From CAZKCK01 sp964552325 (lineage in GTDB: Bacteria; Bacteroidota; Bacteroidia; Bacteroidales; TTA-H9): DNA of 10,991 nt. A program made the translations under genes and the position numbers. The stretch lies in the NCBI GenBank assembly GCA_964552325.1, contig CAZKHA010000118.1, positions 1-10,991 of the forward strand, read 5' to 3'. Under the pieces are notes generated by a model. That model saw only the letters and a program-made list of their open reading frames with translations. It made no database searches and was not told the DNA's origin. The first letter of the stretch is position 1; every line of letters begins with the position of its first letter. Positions 6,924-10,991 of this stretch are shown here, piece by piece.

Positions 6924-7850
6924 ATGCTAAGGCCCTCATTCGATTATCTTTCCCATCCCGGGAAACTAATGTTATTGCTGTTTCTAGTCCTTGGTGGCAT
7001 TTTATTTTCGAGCCTCTTTGCATTTTTGGTGGCCATTATGGTTTGGGGTCCCGAAGCCCTGAATTTAATAACCCAAGCTGATATCGCCAATCCTTCTTAT
7101 CTACCCGTAGCCAAGTTCACTCAAATTATCAGCCATTTGGGCACATTTACCATTTCGTCATTGGTGTTTGCCTTGGTTGTTTCAAAAAACTCATTTTCGT
7201 ATTTAGGACTCAACAAAAATGCAAAGTACCAGACAGTTGTAATTACCATTTTATTAACCTTTGTTGTAAGCCCGTGGGTTGGTTATATTTACGACCTAAA
7301 TCAAACCATGCAATTGCCCGATTTTTTGGCCGGAGTACAGCGGTGGATGAAAAACAGCGAAGACATGGCTATGAGGCTTACCGATGCTTTTTTAGCCAAG
7401 CCTTCGGCGGCTGGCTTTAGCGTTAATATGCTTATGATCGGATTGATACCAGCCATTGGCGAAGAATTGCTTTTTAGAGGTGTTTTGCAACGCCTATTCA
7501 AAGATTGGTTTGGCAATGTTCATGTGGCAGTATTTGTTACGGCATTATTATTCAGTGCCATGCATTTGCAGTTTTATGGTTTCTTCCCCCGTTTTGCTTT
7601 GGGTTTGATGTTCGGTTATCTGTATGTTTGGTCTGGCAACCTATGGTTACCCATTATAGCACATTTAATTAACAATGGAATGGCGGTATTGGTTTCGTAT
7701 TTATATGAACTCCAATTAAGCAGTGTAACCGCTGAGGAGTTTGGTAAAACCGAAAGCATAATTTGGGTTTGGCTCAGCGTAATAGCGACAATTGGGCTAT
7801 GCTTCTTTATGTATAAAATCGAAAAAAAGAAAACCACTGCAATTAATTAA
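6924..7850 (+). CDS. CPBP-family intramembrane glutamic endopeptidase (Abi/CAAX-protease like)
   Basis: The 308-residue integral membrane protein has hydrophobic segments near residues 14-42, 68-86, 104-122, 165-178, 198-212, 222-238, 240-260 and 278-297. The CPBP (PF02517) catalytic signature is complete. EELLFR (180-185) supplies the paired glutamates and the arginine. FSAMH (210-214) supplies the first histidine, and HLINN (247-251) the second histidine and the asparagine. The family includes eukaryotic Rce1, which cuts CAAX proteins, and many bacterial members of unknown substrate, some linked to bacteriocin immunity. Nothing nearby suggests a bacteriocin, prenylated substrate or regulator, so the substrate is unknown. 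No -7 box lies in the 30-base gap before it, so it is probably transcribed with the TMTC-like gene. The family call is firm; the role is open. Confidence 0.92.
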   Translation: MLRPSFDYLSHPGKLMLLLFLVLGGILFSSLFAFLVAIMVWGPEALNLITQADIANPSYLPVAKFTQIISHLGTFTISSLVFALVVSKNSFSYLGLNKNAKYQTVVITILLTFVVSPWVGYIYDLNQTMQLPDFLAGVQRWMKNSEDMAMRLTDAFLAKPSAAGFSVNMLMIGLIPAIGEELLFRGVLQRLFKDWFGNVHVAVFVTALLFSAMHLQFYGFFPRFALGLMFGYLYVWSGNLWLPIIAHLINNGMAVLVSYLYELQLSSVTAEEFGKTESIIWVWLSVIATIGLCFFMYKIEKKKTTAIN

Positions 7851-7881
7851 AAGTCAATTTTTTTTTTGCATAGCAGTTGGA

Positions 7882-7951
7882 GAGCGATGAGCGGTGAGAA
7901 ATGAGTGATGAAAAGGGGAGCATAGAGTTGAAGTAAGAAGTAAGGAGTAGG
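7882..7951. repeat. Degenerate period-7 purine-rich repeat
   Basis: The units GAGCGAT, GAGCGGT, GAGAAAT and GAGTGAT follow one another at 7882-7909. After a diverged stretch come GAAGTAA twice and GGAGTAG at 7930-7950, shifted by one base relative to the first register. The reverse complement of the second part (CTACTCC, TTACTTC, TTACTTC) resembles the CTACCTA and CTTCCTA units upstream of serS. The block therefore looks like a member of the same repeat class lying in the opposite orientation. It has no coding potential I would defend. Confidence 0.55.
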
Positions 7952-8014
7952 AAAAAACTCGAAAAAACCAAGGCTATACAATTCGCTTGGAGTTTATATT
8001 ATGGGTGTCTTCAA

Positions 8015-8076
8015 AAATTTACAATTTACAATTACCAATTTACAATGTTTTTCAACGCCCTTCACCCTTCACCATG
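8015..8076 (+). repeat. Copy A of a 62-base composite direct repeat
   Basis: This element consists of AAATTTA followed by the heptamers CAATTTA, CAATTAC, CAATTTA and CAATGTT. Then come three Ts, CAACGCC, two CTTCACC units and ATG. Copy B lies exactly 130 bases downstream. The two share 56 of 62 bases by my count, and the last 29 bases (8048-8076 and 8178-8206) are identical. Copy A continues into ATGTACC twice, ATGCACC, CTGAACC, CTTCACC and CTTTACC, in register to 8115. Confidence 0.75.
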
Positions 8077-8144
8077 TACCATGTACCATGCACCCTGAAC
8101 CCTTCACCCTTTACCCAAAATATTATAAGATCCAAACAAATTTA

Positions 8145-8206
8145 AAATTTTCAATTACCAATTTTCAATTTACAATATTTTTCAACGCCCTTCACCCTTC
8201 ACCATG
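8145..8206 (+). repeat. Copy B of the 62-base composite direct repeat
   Basis: This copy is the same length as copy A, with no insertion or deletion. It carries AAATTTT, CAATTAC, CAATTTT, CAATTTA and CAATATT before the same three Ts, CAACGCC and two CTTCACC units. All six differences from copy A fall in the AT-rich heptamers. A 29-base AT-rich spacer (8116-8144) separates the end of the heptamers behind copy A from copy B, so each copy plus its tail behaves as a module. Confidence 0.75.
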
Positions 8207-8308
8207 CACCCTTCACCCTTCACCCTTCACCCTTTACCCTTTACCCTTTACCCTTCACCATGCACCCTGAACCCTGTACCATGCACCATGCACCCTTCAC
8301 CTTTCATC
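8190..8308 (+). repeat. In-register variant heptamer array upstream of mnmA
   Basis: Sixteen consecutive 7-base units without a single indel fill 8190-8301, and a diverged seventeenth, TTTCATC, ends at 8308. The units come from a small set: CTTCACC (seven), CTTTACC (three), ATGCACC (four), CTGAACC (one) and CTGTACC (one). The last three bases of every unit are ACC; only the first four vary, and in a limited way. This is more ordered than a decayed microsatellite, in which identical units would dominate. Short heptanucleotide tandem repeats are known in cyanobacterial genomes (the STRR class), but I do not know of a described family with this sequence. The array stops 16 bases before the mnmA -7 box. 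Confidence 0.85.
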
Positions 8309-8324
8309 CTTCCGCATAATTCAC

Positions 8325-8332
8325 TAATTTTG
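8325..8332 (+). promoter_or_regulatory. mnmA promoter, -7 element TAATTTTG
   Basis: This is an exact TAnnTTTG match with only six bases between it and the mnmA ATG at 8339, so the transcript should have essentially no leader. At the expected -33 distance lies TTTC (8302-8305), one base from the TTTG consensus. It falls inside the last diverged heptamer, so the repeat array may abut or supply the upstream part of the promoter. The site also excludes the upstream ATGs in the repeat as starts. Confidence 0.6.
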
Positions 8333-8338
8333 CGGCCA

Positions 8339-9532
8339 ATGAAAAAGCATGTGGTTATAGGCCTTTCGGGAGGCGTTGATTCGAGTGTAGCTGCTTGGCT
8401 GCTAAAGGAGCAAGGTTACAAGGTAACGGCTTTGTTTATGATAAACTGGCACGATACAACCGGCTTGCTCGAAGGCGATTGCCCAGCAGAACATGATTTG
8501 ATTTTGGCCCAATTAGTTGCCAAAAAACTGCAAATAAGCTTACATACCGTTGACTTTAGCGAGGAATACCGTAAGCGGGTTGTGGATTATATGTTTAGTG
8601 AGTACGAAAAAGGGCGGACCCCGAACCCGGATGTGCTATGCAACCGCGAGATAAAATTTGACCCTTTTATCAAAAAAGCCGAAGAATTGGGCGCCGATTT
8701 TTTCGCCACAGGGCATTATTGCCGTAAAGAAACCTTGCAAATAGAAGGGAATGAAGTCTATAGGCTATTGGCCGGCAGCGATCCGAACAAAGACCAAAGC
8801 TATTTCCTTTGCCAGTTATCGCAACAGCAACTGCAAAAAGTGCTATTCCCTATTGGCCATATGCATAAGCCCGAGGTACGGCAAATAGCAAACGACTTGG
8901 GTTTAGCTACTGCCGATCGAAAAGATTCGCAGGGGATTTGTTTTGTTGGTAAGGTGGACCTTCCGATATTCTTGCAGCAACAATTGAAAAGCAAACAAGG
9001 TGATATAATCGAAATACCTAAGGAATTCAATTATCCAGACCAAGCTATAAAACATCCTGACGAAACTCAGTTGGAATGGCTGAACAGGATAGCAAAGCCC
9101 TACACCTACAAACCTGCGGATGGTTTTAAAACCGGAACACACGACGGGGCGCAGTATTTTACGATTGGGCAACGCAAAGGCTTGAATGTTGGGGGCAAGA
9201 AAGAGCCACTGTTTGTGCTGCAAACCAATGTTGACACCAACATTATTTATGCCGGTCAAGGTCAAGATCATCCAGGATTATACCGCCCGGCCCTGTTTAT
9301 CTCTAACAACGAAATCCATTGGATTCGGCCTGACTTAAAGCCAAGCATCCCAAGCCAGATGGATTTATTGGTGCGGATCCGCTACAGGCAACCTTTACAA
9401 GAAGCCAGGCTCTATTTTACAGAAGCTGGCCTTTACATGCTGTTTCAAAAACCCCAACGGGGCATTACTTCAGGCCAATTTGCTGCCTGGTACGCAGGCG
9501 ATGAGCTGATTGGCTCAGGAGTTATTTCATAA
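8339..9532 (+). CDS. mnmA: tRNA-specific 2-thiouridylase MnmA
   Basis: MnmA adenylates C2 of U34 in tRNA-Lys, -Glu and -Gln and replaces the oxygen with sulfur delivered as a persulfide, which tunes decoding in the cytoplasm. The 397-residue product has the N-type ATP pyrophosphatase loop SGGVDSS (10-16). It also has PNPDVLCN with the presumed nucleophile Cys101, ATGHY (123-127), KDQSYFLCQL (151-160) and GICFVG with the second catalytic Cys201. IGQRKGLNVGG (276-286) begins the C-terminal beta domain. E. coli MnmA is about 30 residues shorter; most of the excess lies at about 225-268, an insertion I associate with Bacteroidota homologues. The start is the ATG at 8339, directly after the -7 box. 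The frame is open back to an ATG at 8204, but that segment translates the heptamer array. Its convergent neighbour ends 44 bases away. Confidence 0.97.
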   Translation: MKKHVVIGLSGGVDSSVAAWLLKEQGYKVTALFMINWHDTTGLLEGDCPAEHDLILAQLVAKKLQISLHTVDFSEEYRKRVVDYMFSEYEKGRTPNPDVLCNREIKFDPFIKKAEELGADFFATGHYCRKETLQIEGNEVYRLLAGSDPNKDQSYFLCQLSQQQLQKVLFPIGHMHKPEVRQIANDLGLATADRKDSQGICFVGKVDLPIFLQQQLKSKQGDIIEIPKEFNYPDQAIKHPDETQLEWLNRIAKPYTYKPADGFKTGTHDGAQYFTIGQRKGLNVGGKKEPLFVLQTNVDTNIIYAGQGQDHPGLYRPALFISNNEIHWIRPDLKPSIPSQMDLLVRIRYRQPLQEARLYFTEAGLYMLFQKPQRGITSGQFAAWYAGDELIGSGVIS

Positions 9533-9540
9533 TGCCTTTC

Positions 9541-9568
9541 AGTGCTTTAACCAAAATGCCTAAGCACT
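9541..9568. terminator. Inverted repeat between convergent genes, possible bidirectional terminator
   Basis: AGTGCTT (9541-9547) and AAGCACT (9562-9568) are perfect 7-base inverted repeats with a 14-base loop. They sit in the 44-base gap between the stops of mnmA and the minus-strand hydrolase. Position and symmetry suit a shared terminator, but neither side is followed by a T run. It may work with a termination factor or only protect the 3' ends. Confidence 0.35.
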
Positions 9569-9576
9569 TATAATCC

Positions 9577-10749
9577 TTATATGCCCGAAGCAATAAGGAT
9601 AGTTTCTTTTAGGGTATTGAAAAACTGCTTCATGTAAACATCGGTATGTGAAGCATCGCTAGTAAACTGCATCGCTAACGACACCCCAAATTCAGGTATA
9701 TACTGCACAAAAGTTATATAGCCCGGTACAAAACCCGTATGGCCGTAATAGCTTGTACCATTGGTGCTGCCAACAAAACAACCCAAACCATAGCCAGCAT
9801 CCTCAAACAGACCCGTTTTAAAGGGTACGGCTGTTATCATTTGGTTGTACGTGTGCTGGGCAAACAACTTCCCACTCCATACAATTTTGGCCCAAACACA
9901 TAAATCCGAAACATTGGTAACCAGCCCGCCTCCAGTCCATTCTAGTTGAGGGTTAAACGCATACGTCTGGTTTTCGGCTACTTTCTTAGGCAATAATAAT
10001 TCATTGCTTAAACTGGTGTAACCAGCAACCAAGCCTGGAAGAAAGCGCTGAACAGCCGGAGTGGTATTTGTTAATCCGTAGGGTTTTAGAATCCTTTTGC
10101 TAAGCTCATTGTAATAATCGTTGCCTGTAAGCTGCTCTATTATAGCACCTAATATAATGTAATGCGAATCGGCATACGACCAGCCTTTGCCTGCTGGGTT
10201 GCTTGGCTGTAATCCAATTACTTTTGACATCCGTTCTTCGGCGGTCCATGTTTTATCGGGGTCGTTATGAACGCTTTCCCACACACCAGGCTGGAATGCC
10301 CATTCGGGGATGCCAGCCGTATGATTGAGCAACATACGAATGGTGATGGATTGGGCATTGGGAATCTGATGAAACCAAGCTTGTCCATCCAAGTATTTAC
10401 TAGCCAATTCATCTAACACCAGGCTACCTTCATCAACTAATTGAAGTATGATGGCTGCCACAAAGGTTTTGCCTACACTGCCCGTAAACATGATCGAATT
10501 GGGTTTCATGGGCTGCTGCAATTCAACATCGGCATAACCTGAAGCAAGCGAGGTGGTTTGTCCATTGCTAAAACATACTGCAAATGTTACCCCGGGCACT
10601 AAACCTTTTTGGGTGATTGAATCGAGCTTATGTTGCAGATTATCGGTTAATAAAACGCGTGTATCCGTAGCCTGAGATGAAACTGTTTCTGGCATTAACA
10701 TTAAAAAGATGGCCAGGATAACAGCAGCTTTGCGTAATGTGTTAATCAT
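9577..10749 (-). CDS. Secreted serine hydrolase, class C beta-lactamase/penicillin-binding-protein family
   Basis: This is a member of the PF00144 family, which covers AmpC lactamases, DD-peptidases, esterases and D-amino-acid peptidases. From the ATG at 10749 the product has 390 residues. It starts with a Sec signal peptide (MINTLRK, hydrophobic to about residue 19, likely cut after SSQA near 27), so it acts in the periplasm or outside. The catalytic set is visible: SVGK (91-94) with nucleophile Ser91 and Lys94, YAD (192-194) as the tyrosine motif, and HTG (337-339) as the third motif. YAD in place of YSN is common in the non-lactamase branch, so peptidase or esterase activity is more likely than drug resistance; the substrate is unknown. 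An in-frame ATG at 10794 would add 15 polar residues before the signal peptide and is less likely. I see no convincing -7 box upstream; the best is TAGCTTTA (10871-10864), one mismatch. Confidence 0.88.
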   Translation of the reverse strand: MINTLRKAAVILAIFLMLMPETVSSQATDTRVLLTDNLQHKLDSITQKGLVPGVTFAVCFSNGQTTSLASGYADVELQQPMKPNSIMFTGSVGKTFVAAIILQLVDEGSLVLDELASKYLDGQAWFHQIPNAQSITIRMLLNHTAGIPEWAFQPGVWESVHNDPDKTWTAEERMSKVIGLQPSNPAGKGWSYADSHYIILGAIIEQLTGNDYYNELSKRILKPYGLTNTTPAVQRFLPGLVAGYTSLSNELLLPKKVAENQTYAFNPQLEWTGGGLVTNVSDLCVWAKIVWSGKLFAQHTYNQMITAVPFKTGLFEDAGYGLGCFVGSTNGTSYYGHTGFVPGYITFVQYIPEFGVSLAMQFTSDASHTDVYMKQFFNTLKETILIASGI

Positions 10750-10991
10750 ATTTAATGGGTGTTGGTTCTTAAACGGCTTTAAACATGGATTCATTTTGAT
10801 CCGGTTTTTGCTTATTCAAAGTCTGTACCAATAATTCTAACCTATTGAATTGCTTACTCTTTGTAAAGCTATAATAGATAGGTGTAAATAAAAATGTCCG
10901 TATAAGGACAATCGTTCAAAAAAAAGCATCTTCGTCGTTTTTTGTGGGTAATTAATATGAGTTTAATGAAGATTGGCTTGAGTATTGAAAG
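10750..10991. other. Intergenic region to the right edge
   Basis: This stretch is 5' to the minus-strand hydrolase and holds no complete gene. A hairpin of TGTCC (10895-10899) and GGACA (10906-10910) is followed on the minus strand by a T-rich run. It may be a weak terminator for a minus-strand gene lying to the right of the window. On the plus strand an ATG at 10957, with another in frame at 10966, opens a frame (MSLMKIGLSIE) that runs off the edge. Without a -7 box or more sequence I do not call it a gene. Confidence 0.5.

Larger units (their letters stand above)
7851..8338. other. Repeat-rich intergenic region between the CPBP gene and mnmA
   Basis: This 488-base gap holds no gene I accept. 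In order it contains a run of Ts (about 7858-7867) just after the CPBP stop without a GC-rich stem, a purine-rich period-7 block (7882-7951), two A6 tracts exactly ten bases apart (7952-7957 and 7962-7967), a weak hairpin (CCAAG 7968-7972 with CTTGG 7986-7990), the pyrimidine-rich heptamer blocks (8015-8308) and the mnmA -7 element (8325-8332). Plus-strand frames are open through the heptamers because the units contain few stop triplets. The resulting peptides, rich in Pro, Phe, Thr and His, are artefacts of the repeat. Confidence 0.8.

Noticed and set aside
6924..7850. Abortive-infection or bacteriocin-immunity system
   Set aside because: CPBP proteins are often labelled Abi, but there is no toxin, bacteriocin or defence gene nearby, so only the protease family is claimed.
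8232..8252. Telomere-like repeat or linear replicon end
   Set aside because: CTTTACC units recall telomeric repeats by eye, but they are internal, mixed with other variants and flanked by ordinary chromosomal genes.
8001..8270. Plus-strand frame of 89 codons rich in Pro, Phe, Thr and His
   Set aside because: It translates the heptamer blocks and the AT-rich composite repeat. The 7-base period gives a seven-residue pattern in any open frame, with no domain or credible start.
8015..8308. CRISPR array
   Set aside because: Units are seven bases with no spacers, the 62-base modules occur only twice, and no cas gene is present.
8903..9271. 122-codon minus-strand frame inside mnmA
   Set aside because: It is fully antisense to the conserved catalytic region of mnmA, and its product shows no motif or plausible start context.
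9577..10794. Longer start for the serine hydrolase at 10794
   Set aside because: It would place 15 polar residues before a complete Sec signal peptide; the ATG at 10749 gives the usual arrangement.
1..10991. tRNA, rRNA, riboswitch or mobile element
   Set aside because: I saw no cloverleaf, conserved rRNA stretch, T-box-like leader or transposase with terminal inverted repeats.

Overview
The window reads as a chromosomal segment of a member of the Bacteroidota. Four plus-strand promoters carry the TAnnTTTG -7 element typical of that phylum. No clear Shine-Dalgarno sequences precede the genes. The SerRS, RsmA and MnmA sequences have the motif variants I associate with this phylum, such as NFPYNIS in RsmA and a long insertion in MnmA. 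I cannot resolve the order or family. Base composition and codon use look even across the genes, and I see no integrase, transposase, phage or plasmid gene.

Layout. Positions 1-707 are mostly non-coding. They hold the probable start of a divergent minus-strand gene at the left edge, two very short open frames of doubtful status and a pyrimidine-rich block of degenerate 7-base repeats. Then come serS (708-1979) and a 3' region with two stem-loops. A secreted TPR protein (2199-4046) and rsmA (4053-4832) are six bases apart and probably co-transcribed. A fresh -7 element precedes a TMTC-like membrane glycosyltransferase with C-terminal TPRs (4887-6893), followed 30 bases later by a CPBP-family membrane protease (6924-7850). 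The gap 7851-8338 is built largely of 7-base repeats. mnmA (8339-9532) follows and converges on a secreted class C beta-lactamase-like serine hydrolase on the minus strand (9577-10749). The last 240 bases are intergenic.

How the genes relate. Three are translation housekeeping: SerRS charges tRNA-Ser, RsmA dimethylates 16S rRNA near its 3' end, and MnmA thiolates U34 of some tRNAs. The rest are envelope proteins: an exported TPR protein, a polytopic GT-C type enzyme, a membrane protease and an exported serine hydrolase. Nothing shows that they form one pathway.

The most unusual content is non-coding. One is a family of variant heptamers (CTTCACC, CTTTACC, ATGCACC, ATGTACC, CTGAACC, CTGTACC), with 16 consecutive units in perfect register just upstream of the mnmA promoter. 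Related period-7 blocks lie upstream of serS and after the CPBP gene. The other is the placement of -7 elements only 6-16 bases before the start codons of serS, the TPR gene and mnmA, which predicts leaderless or nearly leaderless mRNAs. I found no defence system, CRISPR array or biosynthetic cluster.
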